This document shows positions 1 to 6,110 of a DNA stretch of 8,545 nucleotides, piece by piece. Origin of the DNA: an uncultured Actinomyces sp. (GTDB taxonomy: Bacteria > Actinomycetota > Actinomycetes > Actinomycetales > Actinomycetaceae); contig CALEXZ010000115.1 in assembly GCA_937926195.1 (NCBI GenBank), positions 1-8,545 on the forward strand. The letters are read 5' to 3'. Numbering within the stretch: the stretch's first letter is position 1; each line of letters starts with the position of its first letter. Position numbers and translations under genes: made by a program. The notes below the pieces were generated by a model. That model did no database searches. It saw only the letters and a program-made list of their open reading frames with translations, and had not been told where the DNA came from.

Positions 1-1
1 A

Positions 2-1240
2 GCCCCCGCCGCCGCCGGCGCAGCGGGCGCCGCTGCGGGGCCTGCGGCAGGCGCACCGCAGATGACGGAGCCCCGCTCCTCGACGCGCCGCGGCCCCGGC
101 TGGGGCGGCGTCGTCGCCACCAGCCTGGCGACCGCGATGCTCGCCTGCGGCGGCACCGTCGCCGCCGTCCACTACCTCGACGTGACCCCGGACACGGGTG
201 CCATGTCCTCCTCCCAGCACACGGGCGGCACCACCCAGGCCGTCACCCAGACCGGCTCCTCGCCCGACTGGGAGACCGTCACCCAGGCCGTGGCGAACTC
301 CGTCGTGTCGATCACGGTCGCCACGGCCTCGGGCACCGCCGTCGGCTCCGGCGTCGTCTACGACGCCGAGGGGCACATCGTCACCAACCACCACGTCGTC
401 GCCGGAGCCACGACGATCCAGGTCACCCTCGCCGACGGACGCATCTACGACGCCGAGCTCACCGGCTCCGACGCCGCCACCGACCTGGCCGTCGTCCAGC
501 TCGTCAACGCACCCAAGGACCTCACAGTCGCCCGCTTCGGCGACTCCGAGAGCGTCGTCACCGGCCAGGACGTCATGGCGATCGGCAACCCCCTGGGACT
601 GTCCTCCACCGTCACGACCGGCATCGTCTCCGCCCTCGACCGACCCGTCGTCACCACCCAGGAGGAGACCGACTCCTCGCAGGCCCCCGGCGGGGGCCTC
701 GACCCGGATGCGCCGTCGACCTCGACCACCTCACAGGTCGTCACCAGCGCCATCCAGATCGACGCCGCCGTCAACCCCGGCAACTCCGGCGGCCCGCTCT
801 TCGACGAGACCGGGGCCGTCATCGGCATCACGAGCTCGATCGCCTCGCGGGGCTCGGAGAGCGAGGCCGGGTCCATCGGCATCGGCTTCGCCATCCCCTC
901 CAACCTCACGACCAAGGTCGCCGACCAGCTCATCGCCACCGGCACCGCCACCCACGCCTACCTGGGGGTGACCGTCTCCAACGGCGAGGCCCGCACCGAG
1001 ACCGCGACCTACGCGGGCGCCCTCGTGGGCGAGGTCGAGTCCGGCTCCCCGGCGCAGGAGGCGGGACTCAAGCCGGGCGACGTCATCACGGCCATCAACG
1101 GCAAGGCGACGAGCCAGTCGGCGGCGCTGACGGGCTTCGTGCGCCAGTACTCGGCCGGGGACACGGTAGCGCTCACGGTCGTGCGCGACGGCAAGACGCT
1201 CGAGCTCACCGCCACCCTCGCCGAGCGCAAGGACTCCTGA
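2..1240 (+). CDS. HtrA/DegP-like membrane-anchored serine protease with PDZ domain (probably 5'-partial)
   Basis: S1C-family (HtrA/DegP-type) serine endopeptidase, expected to act outside the membrane on misfolded or envelope proteins. Residues are numbered from the ATG at base 62 (392 aa). A single hydrophobic segment lies at about 14-39, followed by a Ser/Thr/Gly-rich linker to about 68. The trypsin-like domain spans about 70-295. The triad is His111 in TNHHVV, Asp141 in ATDLAV and Ser242 in NPGNSGGPL. A PDZ domain occupies about 300-387 (YLGV at 300-303, GLKPGDVITAING at 335-347). An insert rich in Asp, Gly, Ser and Thr lies at about 200-227. The frame stays open upstream of base 62 to the window edge and encodes only Ala, Pro, Gly and Gln there. 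The ATG also lacks a strong ribosome site. The true start is therefore probably further upstream, giving a cytoplasmic low-complexity region before the anchor. It converges on menF. Which HtrA paralogue this is cannot be told. Confidence 0.92.
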   Translation, partial: APAAAGAAGAAAGPAAGAPQMTEPRSSTRRGPGWGGVVATSLATAMLACGGTVAAVHYLDVTPDTGAMSSSQHTGGTTQAVTQTGSSPDWETVTQAVANSVVSITVATASGTAVGSGVVYDAEGHIVTNHHVVAGATTIQVTLADGRIYDAELTGSDAATDLAVVQLVNAPKDLTVARFGDSESVVTGQDVMAIGNPLGLSSTVTTGIVSALDRPVVTTQEETDSSQAPGGGLDPDAPSTSTTSQVVTSAIQIDAAVNPGNSGGPLFDETGAVIGITSSIASRGSESEAGSIGIGFAIPSNLTTKVADQLIATGTATHAYLGVTVSNGEARTETATYAGALVGEVESGSPAQEAGLKPGDVITAINGKATSQSAALTGFVRQYSAGDTVALTVVRDGKTLELTATLAERKDS

Positions 1241-1252
1241 GGCCGCACACGC

Positions 1253-1350
1253 GCACCGGGGCACGTCGCCCACGGGCGTCGTGGCGCCGCGGGGAGCCGA
1301 CGGCGGCTGAGACGGTCCGCGGCACCGGGGCACGCCGCCCGCGGGCGTCG
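1253..1350. repeat. Two imperfect 29-bp direct repeats 69 bp apart, each with a GC hairpin
   Basis: In the 139-bp gap between the convergent protease and menF genes, bases 1253-1281 and 1322-1350 match at 27 of 29 positions. Each copy contains cgccc, a 2-nt spacer, then gggcg (1267-1278 and 1336-1347). A further GGGC/GCCC pair lies at 1358-1368. GCCCTC-a-GAGGGC straddles the menF stop at 1376-1388. The hairpins could help terminate transcription from both sides, but there is no T-run on either strand, so an intrinsic terminator is not demonstrated. No gene is seen in this gap. Confidence 0.6.
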
Positions 1351-1379
1351 GGCCACCGGGCGGCGCCCCCTCGGAGCCC

Positions 1380-2789
1380 TCAGAGGGCCCCGAGGGCCGA
1401 CAGGACGGGCTGCATCTTGGCGCGGGTCTCGGCGAGCTCGTCGAGCGGGTCGGAGTCGGGCATGATGCCGCCCCCGCCGAAGACCCGCGCCGGCTGCCCG
1501 GGCCCGGCGCCCCCACCGCTGAGCGCCGCCGAGCGCAGGGCGATGCACCACTCGCCCTCGCCGTGCCAGTCCACCCAGCCGACGGGCCCCGCGTAGCGGC
1601 CCCGGTCCATGCCCTCACACTCGTCGATGAGCGCGACCGCCGCCGCCGTCGGGGTCCCGCCGACCGCCGCCGTCGGGTGCAGGGCCCCCACGAGGGACAG
1701 GGCGCCGGTGTCCCCGGCCACGACACCGGTGACGTCACTGGCCAGGTGCAGGACGTTGGGCAGCGTGAGCACGAAGCGCTCAGGCGCCTCGACCACCGAG
1801 CACAGGGGCTCCAGCGCCTCGATGGCGGAGGCGCGCGCCAGCGCGTGCTCGCGGTTGTTCTTGCCGTCGGCCTCCAGCCAGGCGGCCAGGCGCGCGGCCT
1901 GCTCCGCCCGCTCGGTCTCACTGCCCGCCCGACGGCGGGCCGTGCCCGCCAGCACCCGGCTGCTCAGGCGCCGCCCCTTGAGACGCACGAGCAGCTCGGG
2001 GCTCGCCCCCACCATCCCGTCGACGCTGAAGGTCCAGCACGAGGGGTAGCTGTGGGCCAGGCGGGTGAGGATGTCGCCCTTGGGCAGGCGGTCGGCGGGG
2101 GTGACGAGTACGTCGCGGGCCAGGACCACCTTGTGCGCCTGGCCGGCGCGCATGCGCTCCTGCACCAAGCGCAGCGAGGCCAGGTAGTCCTCGTCGCTGC
2201 GCGAGCCGACGGCGATGGTGGCCGCGGGGCCGGGCGCGCCGGGCTCCTGCCGGGTGGGGCGGGCGCCGTGGCGTGCCCTGTGTGCCAGGACCTCGGCGAC
2301 GACCTCCTCGGCCGGTACCGGCTCCTGCCCCTCCGGCGCTGCCGTCGTCACCCAGGCGCCCGCCTCGTCCGCTCCCACGAGGACCCGCGGGACGAGCAGC
2401 ACCGAGCGCTCGGCCGAGCGCGCGGAGAAGGTGATGGCCCCCAGGGCGACGGGACCCGTGCCCGGGCGCACGAGCGGGTCGCGCCACCAGCCGGAGTAGA
2501 CGGTGTCACGCCAGGCGGCACGCAGGGCCTCGATACGCGCCGACCCGCTCGCCTCGATCCGTGCCAGCTGTCCCCAGCCGACGAGGCCGAGCCCGTGGCG
2601 CACCCAGCTGACGACGTCGCCCCGGTGCGCGAGCAGACCCACCAGACCCTCCGGCTCGTCCAGGCCGAGGGCGCGCACCTGCGCCGGGTCCAGGCGCTGG
2701 GTGAGGAAGGACAGGCGGGGCACGGTCGGGTGGGCCGTGTCCGCGTTGATGGTGAGCGGGGCGGGGGGCTCCCGGTGACCTGCGCCCAC
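1380..2789 (-). CDS. menF: Isochorismate synthase (MenF/EntC family), menaquinone biosynthesis
   Basis: Converts chorismate to isochorismate, the entry step of the classical menaquinone pathway; cytoplasmic and Mg-dependent in the family. The 469-aa protein has a divergent N-terminal half and a well-conserved chorismate-binding C-terminal half. Visible motifs are HKVVLARDV with Lys220 (the catalytic base position), SPELL with Glu264 (general acid position), SSRVLAGTARR (276-286), NREHAL with Glu314 and ELAETRAK near 451-458 (the metal-ligand region), and GALHPTAAVGGTP (368-380). The start is a GTG only 3 nt after the menG stop, in the same frame, so no longer start exists. It has no clear ribosome site and probably relies on coupling to menG. 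A downstream GTG at codon 23 is a less likely alternative. The family also includes siderophore and salicylate enzymes; the menG neighbour argues for menaquinone. It is the last gene of the VOC-menG-menF operon. Confidence 0.93.
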   Translation of the reverse strand: MGAGHREPPAPLTINADTAHPTVPRLSFLTQRLDPAQVRALGLDEPEGLVGLLAHRGDVVSWVRHGLGLVGWGQLARIEASGSARIEALRAAWRDTVYSGWWRDPLVRPGTGPVALGAITFSARSAERSVLLVPRVLVGADEAGAWVTTAAPEGQEPVPAEEVVAEVLAHRARHGARPTRQEPGAPGPAATIAVGSRSDEDYLASLRLVQERMRAGQAHKVVLARDVLVTPADRLPKGDILTRLAHSYPSCWTFSVDGMVGASPELLVRLKGRRLSSRVLAGTARRRAGSETERAEQAARLAAWLEADGKNNREHALARASAIEALEPLCSVVEAPERFVLTLPNVLHLASDVTGVVAGDTGALSLVGALHPTAAVGGTPTAAAVALIDECEGMDRGRYAGPVGWVDWHGEGEWCIALRSAALSGGGAGPGQPARVFGGGGIMPDSDPLDELAETRAKMQPVLSALGAL

Positions 2790-2792
2790 GGC

Positions 2793-3491
2793 TCAGGTGG
2801 CCGGCCGCGTGGCGCGGTGGACCGCCACGATGCCGCCCGACAGGTTCTTGTAGGCGACCGCGCGCCAGCCCGCCTCCTGCATGAGGGCGGCGAGGGCCTG
2901 CTGGTCCGGCCAGGCGACGATGGACTCGCCCAGGTAGGAGTAGGCGTCCGTGTTGGAGGACACGAGGCGTCCCAGCGCGGGCAGGGCGCTGCCCAGGTAG
3001 AAGCGGTAGGCGTCACGGAAGGGCCCCCAGGTGGGGGTCGAGAACTCGGCGACGACGAGGCGCCCGCCCGGGCGCGTCACCCGCCTCATCTCCTCCAGGG
3101 CCCGGAGCGTGTCCTGGACGTTGCGCAGCCCGTAGGAGATGGTGACGACGTCGAAAGTGTCGTCGGCGAAGGGCAGCGCCATGGCGTCCCCCGCGACGAA
3201 CTCGATCTCGGGGTGGCGGGCCTTGCCCTCGGCGACCATCCCGGTGGAGAAGTCGCAGGCGATGACCTCGGCGCCGTCGGCCGCGTACTCGACGCTGGAG
3301 GTGCCGGTGCCCGCGGCCAGGTCGAGCACCCGCATACCGGGCCCGGCCGCGACCGCCGCGCGGGTCACGCGGCGCCACATGCGCACCTGCCACAGGCTCA
3401 TGATGTCGTTGCTCAGGTCGTAGCGGCGTGCGACGGTGTCGAACATGCCTGCGACCTCGCGGGGGTCCTTGGCGAGGGTGGCTCGGCTCAT
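2793..3491 (-). CDS. menG: Demethylmenaquinone methyltransferase (UbiE/MenG)
   Basis: SAM-dependent C-methyltransferase that turns demethylmenaquinone into menaquinone, a terminal step of the pathway, acting at the membrane face. The 232-aa protein has normal family length and a class I Rossmann fold. It shows the UbiE N-terminal signature around 24-40 (YDLSNDIMSLWQ), SAM motif I VLDLAAGTGT (55-64), the acidic end of beta-2 at CDFS (79-82), GDAMALPF (101-108), ISYGLRNV (118-125) and the second UbiE signature RVTRPGGRLVVAEFS (137-151). The ATG is 7 nt after the VOC stop with no strong ribosome site, so translation is probably coupled to the upstream gene. Its TGA is followed by one GCC codon and then the menF GTG in the same frame. 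The GLRN motif and the paired menF make menaquinone a much better assignment than ubiquinone. Confidence 0.95.
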   Translation of the reverse strand: MSRATLAKDPREVAGMFDTVARRYDLSNDIMSLWQVRMWRRVTRAAVAAGPGMRVLDLAAGTGTSSVEYAADGAEVIACDFSTGMVAEGKARHPEIEFVAGDAMALPFADDTFDVVTISYGLRNVQDTLRALEEMRRVTRPGGRLVVAEFSTPTWGPFRDAYRFYLGSALPALGRLVSSNTDAYSYLGESIVAWPDQQALAALMQEAGWRAVAYKNLSGGIVAVHRATRPAT

Positions 3492-3498
3492 GGGCTCA

Positions 3499-3942
3499 TC
3501 ATGCCGGACGTCGCCCCAGCTCCGTCTGGAGCCGCAGCAGGTAGCCGTCGGGGTCCTGGACGAGAAGCTGGCGCACCCCGATGAGCACGTCCTCGGCCCG
3601 GTACCAGGCCTCCTCGGGCTCGAGGAACAGCGGCCAGCCCGCCTCGGTCAGGCGCCCGTGAACGGCCTCCAGGTCCGGCACCTCGATCTCCAGGTTGATG
3701 CCCCGTCCCAAGGGAGGCTCGGGGGAACCGGTCAGCCACGTCCGCCCGACGTCGAGACGGTCGAGCATGACGTGCGCGCGTCCCAGAGCCAGGTAGGCGA
3801 AGCCCTCCTCGCGGCGGGTGTACCTGATCTCGAAACCGATGAGACGGCACCAGAAGTCGAGGGAGACGTCGAGGTCGCTCACGCTCATCTCGGGGACCAG
3901 GGCGGGAACGTCGGGGTCCTCAGTCGGGGGCTCGGTACTCAT
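3499..3942 (-). CDS. VOC-superfamily protein (glyoxalase/bleomycin-resistance fold)
   Basis: A 147-aa protein of the vicinal oxygen chelate superfamily; substrate unknown. Two beta-alpha-beta-beta-beta modules are visible, at about 13-62 (VPALVPEMSVSDLDVSLDFW, then GFEIRYTRREEGFAYLALG) and about 80-143 (RGINLEIEVPDLEAVHGRL, then AGWPLFLEPEEAWYR, VRQLLVQDPDGYLLRL). The pattern resembles the bleomycin-resistance-like branch, which binds ligand in the dimer cleft and usually has no metal. Actual drug resistance should not be assumed. It is the first gene of the operon with menG and menF, transcribed away from nuoA. The sequence GGAGG directly abuts the ATG, too close for a normal ribosome site. 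No in-frame start was found at a better spacing that keeps the first strand of the fold, so a leaderless transcript or an unusual initiation site is possible. Confidence 0.88.
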   Translation of the reverse strand: MSTEPPTEDPDVPALVPEMSVSDLDVSLDFWCRLIGFEIRYTRREEGFAYLALGRAHVMLDRLDVGRTWLTGSPEPPLGRGINLEIEVPDLEAVHGRLTEAGWPLFLEPEEAWYRAEDVLIGVRQLLVQDPDGYLLRLQTELGRRPA

Positions 3943-4010
3943 CCTCCGAGTCTGTCGGCTGCACCGGACGCGAGCAACTGGGATCCAGGTCCCGAGTTCT
4001 GGTCGTGAAA

Positions 4011-4016
4011 TAGATA
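4011..4016 (-). promoter_or_regulatory. Candidate -10 element for the VOC-menG-menF operon
   Basis: On the minus strand these bases read TATCTA, inside the AT-rich patch, a fair match to the TANNNT-type -10 of actinobacterial housekeeping promoters. It would start transcription near 4004, about 60 nt before the VOC ATG. Nothing resembling a good -35 is present at 17-18 bp (CACGAT or TCACGA), so the call is tentative. Confidence 0.25.
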
Positions 4017-4144
4017 AGGGTCGCGGGACCTAAATCGTGACGGCGCGCACAGGTGCCGATTTCCCCCGTCCGCGACCGGCCCGCGGCAACTCAACGGAAG
4101 ATGGTCCCACGGGAGCCTCGGTCGGAGGCTTGGGGTTGCCTGGG

Positions 4145-4150
4145 TACATT
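4145..4150 (+). promoter_or_regulatory. Candidate -10 element for the nuo operon
   Basis: The hexamer TACATT fits the TANNNT -10 pattern and would place the transcript start near 4157, leaving an untranslated leader of about 150 nt before nuoA. The -35 position is weak and overlaps the right arm of the AGCCTC/GAGGCT inverted repeat (4114-4130), so a regulator bound there could affect this promoter. This is a pattern match only. Confidence 0.25.
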
Positions 4151-4228
4151 CACGTGAGGCCCCTCCTGCCCGGGGCGCGTCGAGGACCCCGCGACGAACC
4201 AAGGACCCCCGAGGAGGTGCACAGGACC

Positions 4229-4312
4229 GTGAGCGCCAGCCAGAGCCCCCGCTCCCACGTCTCACGAGCCGCCGCCCGACGGGGCCTGACCAGAACGGTG
4301 ATGGAAGCATGA
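4229..4312 (+). other. Possible 27-codon leader ORF overlapping the nuoA start
   Basis: A GAGGAGG ribosome-site-like sequence at 4211-4217 precedes an in-frame GTG at 4229 (11-nt spacing) and another GTG at 4217 that overlaps it. The frame runs VSASQSPRSHVSRAAARRG and on to a TGA at 4310-4312, which overlaps the nuoA ATG as ATGA. NuoA itself has only a weak ribosome site, so ribosomes finishing this short frame could reinitiate on nuoA. The peptide is Arg/Ser/Ala-rich, resembles no known protein and may not be made. The GAGGAGG could be chance in this GC-rich DNA. Confidence 0.25.
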
Positions 4313-4668
4313 ACCCCTACGTCTCCCTCCTCATCATGGCGGCAGTGGCCTTCGTCGTCGCCGTCGGCGGCCTGGCGCTGAGCGCCATCGTCAGCCCCAA
4401 CAAGCGCAACCGGGTCAAGACCGCCAACTACGAGTGCGGCATCGACCCCACCCCCGCCAACACCGAGCACGGGCGCTTCCCCGTCGGCTTCTACCTCGTC
4501 GGCATGACCTTCATCATCTTCGACGTCGAGGTCGTCTTCCTCTACCCCTGGGCGACCGCCTTCATGGAGCTGCGCGTCTTCGGCCTCGTCGCCGCGGTCC
4601 TCTTCATCGCCCTCATCACGGTGCCCTACGTCCTGGAGTGGCGCCGCGGCGGACTCGACTGGGACTGA
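4309..4668 (+). CDS. nuoA: NADH-quinone oxidoreductase subunit A
   Basis: Small membrane subunit of complex I (ND3 homologue) at the junction between the quinone chamber and the proton-pumping arm. The 119 aa are full length. Three transmembrane helices are visible at about 5-29, 60-82 and 87-110. The long loop between helices 1 and 2 carries the family motif YECG (41-44) with the conserved Cys43. Helix 2 contains GMTFIIFDVEVVFLYPW (65-81), including the conserved acidic pair Asp72 and Glu74. The MNPY start matches usual actinobacterial NuoA N-termini. The ribosome site is weak (GGA three bases before the ATG), and the ATG overlaps the end of a possible leader ORF. It is the first gene of the nuo operon, 61 nt before nuoB. 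Confidence 0.97.
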   Translation: MNPYVSLLIMAAVAFVVAVGGLALSAIVSPNKRNRVKTANYECGIDPTPANTEHGRFPVGFYLVGMTFIIFDVEVVFLYPWATAFMELRVFGLVAAVLFIALITVPYVLEWRRGGLDWD

Positions 4669-4700
4669 CCCGCACCGCCCGACGCCCGCACCGCCCGACG
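4669..4700 (+). repeat. Perfect 16-bp tandem duplication between nuoA and nuoB
   Basis: The unit cccgcaccgcccgacg occurs twice head to tail (4669-4684 and 4685-4700), starting at the base after the nuoA stop and followed by a partial third start (acgcaccc). It fills half of the 61-nt nuoA-nuoB spacer, the only non-overlapping junction in the nuo part of the window. It is C-rich with little self-pairing. It looks like a slippage duplication; a role in setting nuoB expression is not shown. Confidence 0.8.
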
Positions 4701-4729
4701 ACGCACCCACGAAGAACAGCGAGCACAGC

Positions 4730-5359
4730 ATGGACAAGACTGAGTACAAGGCCTACCGGGCCAGGATGCTCGACATCCCCTCCAAGCGCGGAGACCTCTA
4801 CGCCGAGGCCGCCGAGGCGGTCCAGAGTCCCGGCTTCCTGCTGACCAACGTCGAGAAGCTCGCCGGCCTCGCCCAGGCGCGCTCCCTGTGGCCCGTCACC
4901 ATGGGCCTGGCCTGCTGCGCCATCGAGATGATGGCCACCGCCGGACCCCGCTTCGACCTGTCGCGCTTCGGCTGGGAGGTCTTCCGCGCCTCGCCGCGCC
5001 ACGCCGACGTCATGCTCGTCTCCGGCCGCGTCTCCCACAAGATGGCGCCGATCATCCGCAACGTCTACGACTCCATGCCCGAGCCCAAGTGGGTCATCTC
5101 CATGGGCGCCTGCGCCTCCAGCGGCGGCATCTTCAACAACTACGCCATCGTCCAGGGATGTGACCACATCGTCCCGGTCGACATCTACCTGCCCGGGTGC
5201 CCGCCGCGCCCCGAGATGCTCATCAACGCCATGCTCGAGCTCACCCGCCAGATCGAGAAGAAGCCGCTCTTCCGTCACCGCGAGGAGATCGCCCGCGCCG
5301 TCGAGGCCGCCGCCCTCGCCGCCACCCCGCTGTCCGAGATGAAGGGGGAGCTCGCGTGA
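4730..5359 (+). CDS. nuoB: NADH-quinone oxidoreductase subunit B (N2 cluster subunit)
   Basis: Peripheral-arm subunit of complex I that holds the [4Fe-4S] cluster N2, the last electron carrier before the quinone. In this 209-aa protein the four expected ligands are visible: tandem Cys62-Cys63 (GLACCAIEMM), Cys128 (MGACASSGG) and Cys157 (YLPGCPPRPE). Cys144 is extra. Other conserved stretches are RFDLSRFGWEVFRASPR (74-90) and SGRVSHKMAP (98-107), which lines the quinone cavity. The N-terminus before the core at about 35 is fairly long; Met13 is an alternative start, but both have weak ribosome sites (GAG near 4720 for the chosen one). Its TGA overlaps the nuoC GTG (GTGA). Confidence 0.97.
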   Translation: MDKTEYKAYRARMLDIPSKRGDLYAEAAEAVQSPGFLLTNVEKLAGLAQARSLWPVTMGLACCAIEMMATAGPRFDLSRFGWEVFRASPRHADVMLVSGRVSHKMAPIIRNVYDSMPEPKWVISMGACASSGGIFNNYAIVQGCDHIVPVDIYLPGCPPRPEMLINAMLELTRQIEKKPLFRHREEIARAVEAAALAATPLSEMKGELA

Positions 5360-6110
5360 GCACCGCACCCCAGAGCACCGACGCCGTCGAGACCCCCGCC
5401 CCGGCGGTGCCCGAGGTCGCCGGCCGGCCCGTGCGCCCCGAGCTGCGCCTGGAGGTCATCGCCACCCACGCCGGCCACTTCGGCGCCCACGACGCCGGGG
5501 ACACCACCGGCTACGGCGGCACCACCGGCGTCGTCTGTCTCGCCCCCGCCGCCGTGCGCCCCTACGGCTCCTGGTTCGACGAGGCCGTCGACGCCCTCCT
5601 GGAGGACCTCGCCGCCCAGGGCACCGAGCCCGCCGACGCCGTCGAGAAGGTCGTCATCGAGCACGACCAGCTCACCCTCTTCGTCACCCGCGAGCACCTG
5701 CTCGACGTCGCCCGCCACCTGCGCGACGACCAGGACCTGCGCTTCGAGCTGTGCCTGGGTGTCACCGGCGTGCACTACCCCGGTGACACCGGGCGCGAGC
5801 TGCACGCCTGCTACGAGCTCGTCTCCCTCACCCACGGCGGGCGCCAGATCCGCCTCGAGGTCGCCGCCCCCGACGGCGACGCCCACGTGCCCTCCCTGGT
5901 GAGCATCTACCCGGGCAACGACTGGCACGAGCGCGAGGCCTGGGACCTCATGGGCATCGTCTTCGACGGCCACCCCAACCTCACCCGCTCCGCGATGCCC
6001 GACGACTGGGTCGGCCACCCGCAGCGCAAGGACTACCCGCTCGGCGGCATCCCCGTCGAGTACAAGGGCGCCACCACCCCGCCCGCCGACTCCCGGAGGT
6101 CGTACCGCTG

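Larger units (their letters stand above)
3943..4308. promoter_or_regulatory. Divergent control region between the men and nuo operons
   Basis: This 366-bp gap has no convincing full gene and holds the only AT-rich patch in the window (about 4004-4037). It contains inverted repeats AGGTCCCG/CGGGACCT (3987-3994/4024-4031), GGTCGCGG/CCGCGACC (4019-4026/4070-4077), AAATCG/CGATTT (4032-4037/4057-4062), GCAC/GTGC (4047-4050/4053-4056) and AGCCTC/GAGGCT (4114-4119/4125-4130), plus the palindrome TCACGTGA (4150-4157). The second, third and fourth are nested and could form one long imperfect hairpin. The first competes with the second for bases 4024-4026. As the only spacer between two outward-facing operons it must hold both promoters. 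Which repeats are functional cannot be told from sequence. Confidence 0.6.

Noticed and set aside
1358..1388. Intrinsic terminator for menF or the protease
   Set aside because: GC dyads are present, but no run of T follows on either strand, so a classical intrinsic terminator is not supported.
731..1921. A 396-codon minus-strand frame across the protease 3' end and the convergent gap
   Set aside because: It overlaps both the protease and menF, and its translation is an Arg/Pro/Ser/Gly-rich shadow with no recognisable domain.
1563..3584. A 673-codon open frame on the plus strand opposite menF and menG
   Set aside because: It is antisense to two clear enzyme genes. Its translation is a compositionally biased Gly/Arg/Ala/Val/Asp/His mix with no domain. 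Long antisense frames are expected in DNA with such strong G/C third-position bias.
3939..4310. A 123-codon minus-strand frame filling the divergent gap
   Set aside because: It covers both candidate promoters and overlaps the VOC start. Its Arg/Ser/Gly-rich translation has no motif and no ribosome site was seen.
4037..4312. A 91-codon plus-strand frame before nuoA as a full gene
   Set aside because: The ATG... or GTG-type start at its left end has no ribosome site and it runs through the predicted promoter and inverted repeats. Only its last 27 to 31 codons follow a GAGGAGG, so only those were kept, as a tentative leader ORF.
5197..5355. A longer nuoC start at ATG 5197
   Set aside because: The added residues fall inside the conserved end of nuoB and look like frame-shadow sequence. 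The GTG at 5356 has a strong ribosome site and a GTGA overlap.
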